From: Actinomycetota bacterium
Lineage (GTDB): Bacteria; Actinomycetota; Actinomycetes; Actinomycetales; Microbacteriaceae
Direction of reading: 5' to 3'
DNA length: 6,776 nucleotides
Assembly (NCBI GenBank): GCA_010028615.1
Contig: RHAS01000042.1
Coordinates: forward strand, 1-6,776
The position numbers and the translations under genes were made by a program. A model generated the notes under the pieces. That model was not told the origin of the DNA and searched no databases. It saw nothing but the letters and a program-made list of their open reading frames with translations. Every line of letters starts with the position of its first letter. The first letter of the stretch is position 1. This document shows, piece after piece, positions 1-6,335 of this stretch.

Positions 1-762
1 GTAGCCCTTACTCAACCAGTTGAGCCTAAGAAAGCACCGCTTCAATCTGAAGCTGATTTATTCAACCTGACAATGGATCAATTGCTACCAATAAAGACCT
101 ATGTCTTGGACCCTGATACTGGAATTCCAAAACTTGATGAAGACGGAAAACCAAAGATTGTTGCTTTTTTCAGTAAGCAGGATAAACAAAAGGAATTAGT
201 TCCAGCCGAGGTTGCCATCAAGTTACTAAAAAACATTGAAGAGGCAAAAACTAGACCGCTCTGGCGAATCCTGGTTGCGCTATCCATCAGACATGTTGGC
301 CCAGTCGCTGCTAGATCCCTAGCCAATCACTTCGGTTCGCTCGATCGAATATTTGCAGCATCTGAGATGGAGCTTTCCGAAGTTGATGGCGTTGGTCCGA
401 TTCTTGCCAAATCACTAAAAGACTGGATTTTGATTGATTGGCACAAAAACCTAATCGAGTCGTGGCGTAAAGCTGGTGTATTGCTGGAAATCCCAGATCA
501 TCAAGGACCTGGGTCAAACACTTCTGCTGGCGGAGTGTTTTCCGGTTTGAGCATTGTGGTCACGGGAACTTTGCAAAACTACACCAGAGAGCAAATCGAA
601 GAATTGATTATCACTAATGGGGGGAAAGCAGCATCCAGTGTTTCTAAAAACACTGCCTTTGTTGTCGCTGGAGCGAATGCTGGATCGAAACTTGCTAAGG
701 CCGAATCGCTTGGAGTGCCAGTAATTAGCGAAGAAGAATTTGCTAAGAAATTAGCAAACTAG
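1..762 (+). CDS. ligA: NAD-dependent DNA ligase LigA, C-terminal part (5' end cut by window edge)
   Basis: The open frame runs from base 1, so 253 residues of a protein usually near 700-800 are visible. LigA seals nicks in replication and repair using NAD+; the adenylation, OB-fold and zinc-finger domains lie upstream of the window. The visible part starts with a linker containing 'SEADLFNLT', typical of LigA before the helix-hairpin-helix (HhH) region. HhH motifs follow at about nt 277-429 ('LSIRHVGPVAARSLANHFG' and 'EVDGVGPILAKSL'). A C-terminal BRCT domain spans about nt 532-759 ('GLSIVVTGTL', 'GGKAASSVSKNTAFVVAG', 'NAGSKLAKAESLGVPVISEEEF'). A charged insert, 'DPDTGIPKLDEDGKPK', matches my recollection of Microbacteriaceae LigA. 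The ATG at 73 is internal and not the start. The TAG stop at 760-762 overlaps the opposing gene by 4 nt. Identification is near certain. Confidence 0.97.
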   Translation, partial: VALTQPVEPKKAPLQSEADLFNLTMDQLLPIKTYVLDPDTGIPKLDEDGKPKIVAFFSKQDKQKELVPAEVAIKLLKNIEEAKTRPLWRILVALSIRHVGPVAARSLANHFGSLDRIFAASEMELSEVDGVGPILAKSLKDWILIDWHKNLIESWRKAGVLLEIPDHQGPGSNTSAGGVFSGLSIVVTGTLQNYTREQIEELIITNGGKAASSVSKNTAFVVAGANAGSKLAKAESLGVPVISEEEFAKKLAN

Positions 763-1814
763 TTGTTGTTATTAACATCCGCTTCGTCTGCAGAAACCAT
801 GCTCTCGGTTGACATCAACTTGCTCATTGAGTCCAAGAAATCTGAGACTTCTTCACGTTCTTCTGAAAGGCTGTTCATTCTTTCACGGGCATCTTTAATT
901 GCGTTTTCTGCGTAACCTTGAGCTTTTCTTGCAAGTAGTTCTGCTCGTCTGCGAGAAGTATTAATCAACTCAGTCGCTCTGCGCTGAGAATCTTCCAGAA
1001 TTTGATCTCTGGTATTTCTAGCATCGCGAGAAACTCTTTCAGCTTCAGCCAAGATTTCGGCAGCTCTTGCAGAAGAATCAGCAAGTGTGCGGTTAGCATC
1101 CTCGGTAACTGCTTGAGCCTGGGCAACGGCAGCCTGGTAAATTCTTAGCGCTTCCTGCTCTGCTTCATCGCGTTTTGCCTTGAGTTCTGCCTCTAGGTCA
1201 ACTCTTGCCTGAGCGGTTCTTTGGCTAAGTTCACTAGCCAGAGCGCGAGCCTCTTCGGTTTCACGGTGCACCTGAGCACGAAGTTCAGCGGCATATCGCT
1301 CACCATCGGATTTAATTGCGGCAGCTTCGCGATGTGCAGTTTGAATTTTCTCGTTGGCTTCTGATTCGGCTGCTGCGGCAGAATTAAGCATTTCAGCCTG
1401 GCGGCGGTCGGATTCTAGCCTTGCCTCTTCCATCCGGATTTCAGCTTCTTGAACTACACGATCAGCCTTGTCTTTGGCGGTTCGCTTTAGTAAATCGACT
1501 TCGCCTTTGGCCTCTTCGCGAATTCTAAGTGCGTCTTGACCGGCATCGGCGATCATCTTTTTAGCCTGCTCTTCGGCAAGTCTTAACGTTTGCTCGAACT
1601 GTGCTCCTAAAGCGGCGTAGCCGTTTGGCCCACCCTTTTTGATCTGTTCCTTAAGATTTTCTACCTCGGCTTTGAGAATTGAGATTTCCTGGGCAGCGCT
1701 TTCGTTATAGCTGTTGAGGTGCTCTATTTCAAGGCGCATCTCATCCATGGTCTTGTCGACCTGATCGCGGTCATAACCGCGCATCACAATATCAAAGTTC
1801 TCTTCGTCTGCCAT
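759..1814 (-). CDS. DivIVA-domain coiled-coil protein (FilP/Scy/DivIVA-like cytoskeletal or polar-growth factor)
   Basis: This is a 351-residue, almost wholly helical protein rich in Ala, Glu, Arg and Gln. Residues 7-35 ('FDIVMRGYDRDQVD' and following) resemble the N-terminal membrane- or pole-targeting segment of DivIVA-type proteins. A first coil runs to about residue 60. A Gly/Pro break follows at 61-70 ('GGPNGYAALG'), then 'LGAQFEQTLRLAEEQA', a linker and second-coil start I associate with the actinobacterial FilP/Scy group. A long coiled coil continues to about 335, and the tail is acidic and ends in four Asn. No membrane span, signal peptide or catalytic motif is visible. Family knowledge suggests a filament-forming scaffold for polar growth, septation or cell shape; the exact member is unclear, so no symbol is given. 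The start is supported by an AGGAG at 1823-1827, 8 nt upstream. The stop overlaps that of ligA, and the gene diverges from gatC across 118 nt. Confidence 0.85.
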   Translation of the reverse strand: MADEENFDIVMRGYDRDQVDKTMDEMRLEIEHLNSYNESAAQEISILKAEVENLKEQIKKGGPNGYAALGAQFEQTLRLAEEQAKKMIADAGQDALRIREEAKGEVDLLKRTAKDKADRVVQEAEIRMEEARLESDRRQAEMLNSAAAAESEANEKIQTAHREAAAIKSDGERYAAELRAQVHRETEEARALASELSQRTAQARVDLEAELKAKRDEAEQEALRIYQAAVAQAQAVTEDANRTLADSSARAAEILAEAERVSRDARNTRDQILEDSQRRATELINTSRRRAELLARKAQGYAENAIKDARERMNSLSEEREEVSDFLDSMSKLMSTESMVSADEADVNNNN

Positions 1815-1864
1815 CTTGGTTTCTCCTGGAATTACTATCGCCTGGCGCTTTCGGCAACTATGTA

Positions 1865-1894
1865 AGTTTAGCCCAGTAAAAGGTTTGCTGTCAG
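1865..1894 (-). promoter_or_regulatory. Candidate promoter of the DivIVA-domain gene
   Basis: Read on the minus strand, CTGACA (1889-1894, 5 of 6 to the -35 consensus) is followed after 18 nt by TAAACT (1865-1870, a TAnnnT -10). Transcription would start near 1858-1860, leaving a leader of about 45 nt before the ATG at 1814. The -35 lies just inside the gatC -10 on the other strand, so the two promoters interleave. This rests on motif match and position only. Confidence 0.5.
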
Positions 1895-1900
1895 CCCCGA

Positions 1901-1906
1901 TATACT
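1901..1906 (+). promoter_or_regulatory. Candidate -10 element of the gatCAB promoter
   Basis: TATACT matches the -10 consensus at 5 of 6 positions and sits 26 nt before the gatC ATG, predicting a start near 1913 and a leader of about 20 nt that includes the Shine-Dalgarno. No convincing -35 is found at 16-18 nt spacing. The only TTG-like hexamer, TTGCTG at 1885-1890, is too close, at 10 nt. Weakly conserved -35 boxes are common in actinobacteria. Confidence 0.45.
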
Positions 1907-1921
1907 TGAATTATCTAGTCC

Positions 1922-1930
1922 AAAGGAAAG
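1922..1930 (+). promoter_or_regulatory. Ribosome binding site that fixes the gatC start
   Basis: AAAGGAAAG contains AGGA (1924-1927) 5 nt before the ATG at 1933. It decides between this start and the longer in-frame reading from 1816. The longer reading would overlap the divergent promoters and add 39 residues unlike GatC. Confidence 0.75.
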
Positions 1931-1932
1931 CA

Positions 1933-2229
1933 ATGTCCGAGATTACCCCTGATTTGGTGCGTCATCTGGCTAATCTAGCCCGAATCGACCTAACCGACGC
2001 TGAGCTGCTTCGCTTCACCGAACAATTGAGCGTGATAGTCGATTCGGTAGCCAAGATTTCAAACATTGTTGATGAAAATACCCCAGCCACCAGCCACCCA
2101 ATCCCACTGAATAATGTCTTCCGCGAGGATGAGATCCGTCCATCCCTTACCCAAGCAGACGCACTTTCAGGAGCACCGGACAGCGCTCAGGGTAGGTTCA
2201 AAGTAGCGGCCATTTTGGATGAGGAGTAG
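1933..2229 (+). CDS. gatC: Aspartyl/glutamyl-tRNA(Asn/Gln) amidotransferase subunit C
   Basis: GatC is the small subunit that wraps around and stabilises GatA in the GatCAB amidotransferase. That complex converts Glu-tRNA(Gln) to Gln-tRNA(Gln), and in some bacteria Asp-tRNA(Asn) to Asn-tRNA(Asn), in the cytoplasm. The 98-residue product has the usual family length (about 95-100). It shows the characteristic N-terminal helix '[17 protein letters not shown]', the mid segment '[15 protein letters not shown]', and the C-terminal strand '[19 protein letters not shown]'. The start at 1933 was chosen because it gives the family N-terminus and has a Shine-Dalgarno at the right distance; the frame is open further upstream, to 1816, but that part is leader DNA. 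It is the first gene of a gatC-gatA-gatB operon, with gatA beginning 2 nt after its stop. Confidence 0.96.
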   Translation: MSEITPDLVRHLANLARIDLTDAELLRFTEQLSVIVDSVAKISNIVDENTPATSHPIPLNNVFREDEIRPSLTQADALSGAPDSAQGRFKVAAILDEE

Positions 2230-2231
2230 TC

Positions 2232-3734
2232 ATGACTGAACTCATCAAAAAAACCGCGAGTGAACTTATTGAACTGATGCACTCAGGAGAAGTCTCATCA
2301 GTTGAAATCACCCAGGCTCACCTAGATCAAATATCAAAAGTTGATTCGCAAATACATTCATTTTTGGTAGTGAACGCTGAATCAGCCCTAGCAACAGCAA
2401 AAGATGTCGATGCCAGAAGAAAAGCTGGTGAGGTGCTACCGATGCTTGCCGGTTTGCCAATTGCGGTAAAGGACAATCTAACCACCGTTGATGCCCCAAC
2501 CACAGCGGGTTCTAAAATCCTTGAGGGCTGGATTCCACCATACGATGCCACCGTGGTAACTAAACTTCGTAACCAGTTGATGCCAATTTTAGGTAAAACC
2601 AATCTGGATGAATTTGCCATGGGTTCTTCAACAGAGTTCTCAGCCTATGGCCCATCAAAAAACCCCTGGGATATTTCGAGAACACCTGGCGGTTCCGGTG
2701 GCGGTTCATCATCAGTTATTTCTTCTTTCCAAGCCCCGTTGGCAATTGGATCAGATACCGGTGGATCAATTCGTTTTCCTGCTGCGGTAACTGGAACAGT
2801 CGGCATCAAACCAACCTACGGTGCTATTTCGCGTTACGGCTTGATCGCCCTGGCATCCTCCCTGGATCAAATCGGACCGGTAGCTAGAAATGTGCTGGAT
2901 GCTGCTTACCTGCAGGATGTCATCGCGGGGCATGATCCGTTTGACAGCACCTCGCTTCCTGATTCGCTTGGATCAATGGTTGAAGCGGCGAAAGCTGGGT
3001 CTCTTGCCGGCAAGAGATTTGGTCTAATCAAACAACTATCTGGCGAAGGATTCCAGCAGGGAGTTAGAAACCGTTTTGCCGAAGCCATCAAACTTATTAC
3101 CGATGCCGGGGGAGAGATAGTTGAGGTTGATTGCCCTAGTTTCGAATATGCAATTGATGCCTACTACCTAATTCTTCCTGCAGAGGCATCGAGTAATCTG
3201 GCCAAATTTGATTCGGTGCGTTTTGGTATGCGGGTGACTCCAGAGGGTAACCCGACCATCGAAAAGGTAATGTCTGCAACTCGTGAAGCGGGCTTTGGCC
3301 CTGAGGTTAAGCGCCGTATCATTCTGGGTACCTATGCGCTATCGGCTGGATCTTTCGATAAGTTCTACGGAGCAGCGCAAAAGGTAAGAACTCTAATTCA
3401 AAGAGATTTTGCTAACGCGTTTAGTAAGGCCGATGTCTTGATTTCCCCAACTGCACCTACAACTGCCTTTAAATTTGGTGAGAAGGTAGCCGATCCACTA
3501 GCGATGTATTTGAATGACATTGCAACTATCCCAGCTAACCTTGCTGGTCTTCCTGGCATTTCGGTGCCGATTGGTTTGGCCGATGAGGATCAACTTCCTG
3601 TTGGTATCCAGTTCTTAGCGCCGAGCTACAAAGATGGGCTGCTTTATGAAGTCGGTGCAGCACTGGAAAGCACGCTTGAAGGTATCTGGGGTAAACGAAT
3701 GATTGACTTTGCTCCGAAGCTGGAGGTGAACTAA
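2232..3734 (+). CDS. gatA: Aspartyl/glutamyl-tRNA(Asn/Gln) amidotransferase subunit A (amidase)
   Basis: GatA is the glutaminase subunit of GatCAB. It hydrolyses glutamine and passes ammonia through an internal channel to GatB. The 500 residues match the usual length (about 480-510). The amidase-signature Ser-cisSer-Lys triad is intact: Lys80 in 'GLPIAVKDN', Ser155 in '[11 protein letters not shown]', and the nucleophile Ser179 in 'GSDTGGSIR'. These spacings (75 and 24 residues) equal those I recall for the characterised GatA. '[29 protein letters not shown]' (about residues 188-216) and 'SPTAPTTAF' near residue 406 are further GatA signatures. Translation is probably coupled to gatC: the ATG is 2 nt past the gatC stop, and the Shine-Dalgarno GAGGAG (2221-2226) is inside the last gatC codons. 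The TAA stop shares its last A with the gatB ATG. Confidence 0.98.
   Translation: MTELIKKTASELIELMHSGEVSSVEITQAHLDQISKVDSQIHSFLVVNAESALATAKDVDARRKAGEVLPMLAGLPIAVKDNLTTVDAPTTAGSKILEGWIPPYDATVVTKLRNQLMPILGKTNLDEFAMGSSTEFSAYGPSKNPWDISRTPGGSGGGSSSVISSFQAPLAIGSDTGGSIRFPAAVTGTVGIKPTYGAISRYGLIALASSLDQIGPVARNVLDAAYLQDVIAGHDPFDSTSLPDSLGSMVEAAKAGSLAGKRFGLIKQLSGEGFQQGVRNRFAEAIKLITDAGGEIVEVDCPSFEYAIDAYYLILPAEASSNLAKFDSVRFGMRVTPEGNPTIEKVMSATREAGFGPEVKRRIILGTYALSAGSFDKFYGAAQKVRTLIQRDFANAFSKADVLISPTAPTTAFKFGEKVADPLAMYLNDIATIPANLAGLPGISVPIGLADEDQLPVGIQFLAPSYKDGLLYEVGAALESTLEGIWGKRMIDFAPKLEVN
3722..3728 (+). promoter_or_regulatory. Strong ribosome binding site of gatB within the gatA end
   Basis: GGAGGTG lies 5 nt before the gatB ATG and is the closest match to the anti-Shine-Dalgarno in the window. 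It sits within the last gatA codons, and the stop/start overlap is TAATG, so ribosomes ending gatA can re-initiate on gatB. Confidence 0.75.
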
Positions 3735-5239
3735 TGGCTAAAGCAAATTTGATGGATTACGAGAAGGCGATTTCGCTATTTGAAGTAGTGATTGGTTTGG
3801 AAGTCCACGTTGAGCTAAATACCAAAACCAAGATGTTCTGCGGTTGCCGCAACGAGTTCGGTGAAGAGCCAAACACCAATGTCTGCCCAGTCTGTATTGG
3901 TTTACCTGGATCGCTTCCAACTGTCAACAAGAAGGCAGTTGAATCATCTATTTCCATAGGTTTAGCGCTCGGTTGCCAAATTGCCCCTACTGGCCGCTTT
4001 GCTAGAAAGAACTATTTCTATCCAGATCTAGCCAAGAACTTCCAAACATCTCAGTATGACGAACCAATCGCCTTTGCTGGTGCACTGGATGTCGAGGTGC
4101 CTAGCGGCAAGGTCTTTACTGTGCAGATTGAAAGAGCACACATGGAAGAAGATGCCGGCAAGCTAACCCACGTCGGCGGAGCCACTGGGCGTATTCAAGG
4201 CGCAGAATACTCACTGGTTGATTACAACCGTGCTGGTGTTCCGCTGGTTGAAATAGTCACCAAGCCTGTCTTTGGAGCTGGCGCAGAAGCACCAGAATTA
4301 GCGGCAGCCTATGTCAGATCAATTCGTGAAATCGTTAGGGCGCTGGGTGTGAGCGATGCGCGCATGGAGCGCGGCAATGTGCGCTGCGATGCAAACGTAT
4401 CGCTTCGACCAATCGGTCAAGAAAAGCTTGGCACTAGAACAGAAACCAAGAACGTAAACAGCCTGCGCAGTATTGAGCGAGCAGTTCGCTACGAGATTCA
4501 GCGTCAGGCGCAGATTCTTGCCGATGGTGGCACCATCATTCAGGAAACCAGACACTGGCACGAAGATAAGGGATCAACTAGTTCTGGTCGACCAAAATCG
4601 GATGCCGATGACTATCGTTATTTCCCAGAACCAGACCTGGTTCCAGTAATGCCTAGTAATGAACTGATCGAATCACTGCGAGCAAAATTGCCGGAGAACC
4701 CAGCCGATAAGCGTAAACGCTTAGCCGGCGAATGGGGTTTTGCCGAAATGGAGTTCCGCGATGTGGTTAATGCAGGTCTACTTGATTTCATCGAAGAGGC
4801 AGTTGCAGCAGGAGCTAAACCGCAGGCTGCCAGAAAATGGTATAGCGGTGAGATAGCCAGAATTGCAAATAGCGAAGACAAAGATGTTTCTGAGTTGAAC
4901 ATCACCCCCGCTCAGGTAGCAGAACTTGCTAACTTGGTAGATGCTGGAAAGATCAATGACCGTATTGCCAGAACAGTCTTAGCTGAAGTGCTAGCTGGTA
5001 AGGGAAGCCCTGAGGAGATAGTTAAAGCTCAGGGGCTTGAAGTAGTTTCTGATGATGGTGCATTGATTGCAGCTATCGATGAGGCACTAGCTAAACAACC
5101 TGATGTTTTGGAGAAAATTCGTGAGGGGAAGCTTCAGGCAGCAGGTGCAGTTATCGGTGCAGTAATGCAGGCCATGAAAGGTCAAGCAGATGCAGCAAGA
5201 GTGCGGGAATTGGTGCTGGAAAGAGCTAACCAGTCCTAA
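3734..5239 (+). CDS. gatB: Aspartyl/glutamyl-tRNA(Asn/Gln) amidotransferase subunit B
   Basis: GatB binds the misacylated tRNA, phosphorylates the Glu or Asp side chain with ATP, and amidates it with ammonia from GatA. The 501 residues agree with the family (about 470-510). The N-terminal cradle domain begins '[20 protein letters not shown]'. It carries the four zinc-type cysteines Cys36, Cys38, Cys51 and Cys54. Other signatures are '[14 protein letters not shown]' (91-104), 'HMEEDAGK' (136-143), '[12 protein letters not shown]' (163-174), '[12 protein letters not shown]' (213-224), 'TETKNVNS' (236-243) and '[11 protein letters not shown]' (292-302). The helical tail domain ends in the YqeY-like '[14 protein letters not shown]' and '[13 protein letters not shown]', which contacts the tRNA elbow. 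The ATG overlaps the gatA stop by 1 nt, and its own stop interlocks with the opposing small gene. No terminator is visible after it. Confidence 0.98.
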   Translation: MAKANLMDYEKAISLFEVVIGLEVHVELNTKTKMFCGCRNEFGEEPNTNVCPVCIGLPGSLPTVNKKAVESSISIGLALGCQIAPTGRFARKNYFYPDLAKNFQTSQYDEPIAFAGALDVEVPSGKVFTVQIERAHMEEDAGKLTHVGGATGRIQGAEYSLVDYNRAGVPLVEIVTKPVFGAGAEAPELAAAYVRSIREIVRALGVSDARMERGNVRCDANVSLRPIGQEKLGTRTETKNVNSLRSIERAVRYEIQRQAQILADGGTIIQETRHWHEDKGSTSSGRPKSDADDYRYFPEPDLVPVMPSNELIESLRAKLPENPADKRKRLAGEWGFAEMEFRDVVNAGLLDFIEEAVAAGAKPQAARKWYSGEIARIANSEDKDVSELNITPAQVAELANLVDAGKINDRIARTVLAEVLAGKGSPEEIVKAQGLEVVSDDGALIAAIDEALAKQPDVLEKIREGKLQAAGAVIGAVMQAMKGQADAARVRELVLERANQS

Positions 5240-5565
5240 CCGTGCAGTGGTCTTAGTTCCACTCTGCGATTGCATGCCTTAGAGCCAAGTTTGGCAAGTG
5301 CGATTGCTTCTGCCTTATCGCTTGCTTTGATAATCCAGAAACCTGAAACGTATGTTTCTTCGTTATAGAGCGGACCATCGACTAGTTCATCTTTACCTGA
5401 TCGGTTATCAATTTTCGCTGATTCAGCCGGGTCGGCTATGCCATTGGCATAAACCCAGTGACCGTTATTTTGTAACATCTCGTTGAAGGCATCGATTTCA
5501 GCCATTTCATCACCGGAAGCAGATCCGGTTTTGCTATCAAGCACATTGATTAGAAACTGTTTCAC
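5236..5565 (-). CDS. YciI/DGPF-family small protein
   Basis: This 109-residue protein resembles the YCII-related (DGPF) family of small alpha/beta barrel-like dimers, whose function is mostly unknown. Visible signs are the opening strand '[12 protein letters not shown]' (initiator codon GTG), '[20 protein letters not shown]' (24-43), the family hallmark as '[19 protein letters not shown]' (63-81) and the closing 'RRVELRPL' (100-107). The hallmark reads DGPL rather than DGPF. The frame is open upstream to an ATG at 5628, but that part lies inside tRNA-His. The GTG at 5565 gives the family N-terminus and has a GGAGA Shine-Dalgarno, so it is chosen. The gene begins 18 nt after the tRNA CCA end with no obvious promoter of its own, so co-transcription with the tRNA is likely. 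Its stop overlaps the gatB stop by 4 nt. Family assignment is fairly firm; a biochemical role cannot be given. Confidence 0.85.
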   Translation of the reverse strand: MKQFLINVLDSKTGSASGDEMAEIDAFNEMLQNNGHWVYANGIADPAESAKIDNRSGKDELVDGPLYNEETYVSGFWIIKASDKAEAIALAKLGSKACNRRVELRPLHG

Positions 5566-5568
5566 TTT

Positions 5569-5573
5569 TCTCC
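5569..5573 (-). promoter_or_regulatory. Ribosome binding site of the YciI-like gene
   Basis: On the minus strand GGAGA ends 3 nt before a GTG (GGAG, 4 nt). It supports the GTG start at 5565 and begins only 10 nt after the last base of tRNA-His. Confidence 0.6.
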
Positions 5574-5583
5574 AGAGGGCAAA

Positions 5584-5660
5584 TGGGGTGAGTAACGGGA
5601 CTTGAACCCGCGACATCCTGGACCACAACCAGGCGCTCTACCAGCTGAGCTATACCCACC
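5584..5660 (-). tRNA. tRNA-His (anticodon GTG), with encoded G-1 and CCA
   Basis: The minus strand folds into a full cloverleaf. The acceptor arm is GTGGGTA/TACTCAC with one G-U pair, and the D arm is GCTC/GAGC. The anticodon arm is CCTGG-TTGTGGT-CCAGG, giving anticodon GTG at 34-36. The variable loop is 5 nt. The T arm has the GCGGG/CCCGT stem with loop TTCAAGT. A G precedes the acceptor stem (G-1, base 5660) opposite discriminator C73, the identity pair recognised by histidyl-tRNA synthetase. CCA is encoded at 5584-5586. It lies 32 nt downstream of orn and 18 nt upstream of the YciI-like gene, all on the same strand. I recall orn and tRNA-His being neighbours in other actinobacteria too. 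Confidence 0.98.
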
Positions 5661-5686
5661 ATGGCTTCAAATGAAGCAACCGTAAG

Positions 5687-5692
5687 AGTTTA
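5687..5692 (-). promoter_or_regulatory. Possible -10 element for tRNA-His
   Basis: TAAACT follows the orn stop directly, so TGA and TAA form tandem in-frame stops. It would start transcription near 5680, about 20 nt before the tRNA. It is the same hexamer as the proposed -10 of the DivIVA-domain gene, but no -35-like hexamer stands 16-18 nt upstream. Read-through from orn is an equally good explanation for tRNA expression. Confidence 0.25.
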
Positions 5693-6292
5693 TCAGTGTT
5701 CAGGACTATCGGTAGTGTCCGCTTCGGCAGAAGAGCCCGCAAACTCCGCTACGAAGACACTCTTTCGGTAGTGGCGAAGCTCGTCTATCGATTCGAGGAT
5801 GTCAGCTAGAGCGCGGTGTCCACCAACCTTTTTTGGGGCTTGAAAATAAGCCTTGGGGAACCAGCGCTTAGATAATTCTTTGATCGTAGACACGTCGATG
5901 TTTCGATAGTGCAGGTGATTATCAAGGGCAGGCATGTATTTTGCGATGAACATCCGGTCGGTGCCGATGGTGTTTCCAGCTAGCGGGGCAAGTTTAGGGG
6001 TTGGGATGTATTTCTTAATGTATTCCAAGACCTGTGCTTCAGCATCGGCTAGCTCTAGTCCATTATCTAGTTCGTTGATCAAGCCGGATGTAGTGTGCAT
6101 GTTACGAACATATTCGTCCATGCCGGCTAGAGACTCAGGCCGAGGCTTAATCACCAGATCAAGGCCCTTATCGATGACATTTAGTTCGATGTCGGTGATC
6201 ACCACAGCAATTTCAACCAGGCAGTCTTTATCTGGGCTTAATCCGGTCATTTCACAATCGATCCAGACCAGATACTCGGGGATATTCATCAT
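5693..6292 (-). CDS. orn: Oligoribonuclease (DEDDh 3'-5' exoribonuclease)
   Basis: Orn degrades the short RNA fragments left by other nucleases, mainly dinucleotides including pGpG from cyclic-di-GMP turnover, in the cytoplasm. The 199 residues fit the family, with a slightly long acidic tail. All DEDDh catalytic residues are visible: Asp12 and Glu14 in 'LVWIDCEMTGL', Asp112 in 'GNTIGTDRMF', and His159 and Asp164 in 'GGHRALADILESI'. 'MDEYVRNMHTTSGL' (58-71) and 'KAYFQAPKK' are further Orn signatures. Two adjacent ATGs (6290-6292 and 6287-6289) could start it. Neither has a Shine-Dalgarno, but a -10-like hexamer sits exactly 6 nt before the first, which suggests a leaderless mRNA beginning at the first ATG. 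The gene stands 43 nt downstream of the RND permease and upstream of tRNA-His on the same strand. Confidence 0.97.
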   Translation of the reverse strand: MMNIPEYLVWIDCEMTGLSPDKDCLVEIAVVITDIELNVIDKGLDLVIKPRPESLAGMDEYVRNMHTTSGLINELDNGLELADAEAQVLEYIKKYIPTPKLAPLAGNTIGTDRMFIAKYMPALDNHLHYRNIDVSTIKELSKRWFPKAYFQAPKKVGGHRALADILESIDELRHYRKSVFVAEFAGSSAEADTTDSPEH

Positions 6293-6298
6293 TTACTC

Positions 6299-6326
6299 AA
6301 CTTAGCTCTGCCTACTGACAGGTCAA
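6299..6326 (-). promoter_or_regulatory. Candidate orn promoter giving a leaderless transcript
   Basis: On the minus strand TTGACC (6321-6326, 5 of 6 to the -35 consensus) is followed after 16 nt by TAAGTT (6299-6304, a TAnnnT -10). Six bases separate the -10 from the orn ATG, so transcription should begin at or next to the A of the start codon. This spacing is typical of leaderless genes in actinobacteria. The whole element fits the 43-nt gap after the permease stop. Confidence 0.5.
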
Positions 6327-6335
6327 TCCTATTTC

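Noticed and set aside
1885..1890. TTGCTG as the -35 of gatC
   Set aside because: It is only 10 nt from TATACT. Pairing it with later AT-rich hexamers near 1909-1916 gives poor -10 matches or wide spacing.
1816..1932. In-frame upstream extension of gatC (137-residue reading)
   Set aside because: The extra residues are unlike GatC, the stretch holds both candidate promoters, and the ATG at 1933 has a proper Shine-Dalgarno.
5144..5172. Near-repeats of GGTGCAGT/GTGCAGTAATGCAGG in gatB considered as a repeat element
   Set aside because: They encode the normal Ala/Gly/Val-rich '[12 protein letters not shown]' segment of the GatB tail.
5242..5268. Imperfect hairpin (AGTGG/CCACT with flanking GC pairs) just after gatB, considered as a terminator
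   Set aside because: The stem is short with a bulge, the loop is 8 nt, no T-run follows, and it codes for the end of the YciI-like protein.
5566..5628. Longer reading of the YciI-like gene starting at an ATG at 5628
   Set aside because: That ATG is within tRNA-His. The GTG at 5565 has a Shine-Dalgarno and gives the family N-terminus.
5934..6305. 123-residue plus-strand open frame opposite orn
   Set aside because: It is a Ser-rich shadow of the orn coding strand, with no family resemblance and no Shine-Dalgarno seen. Orn has all catalytic residues.
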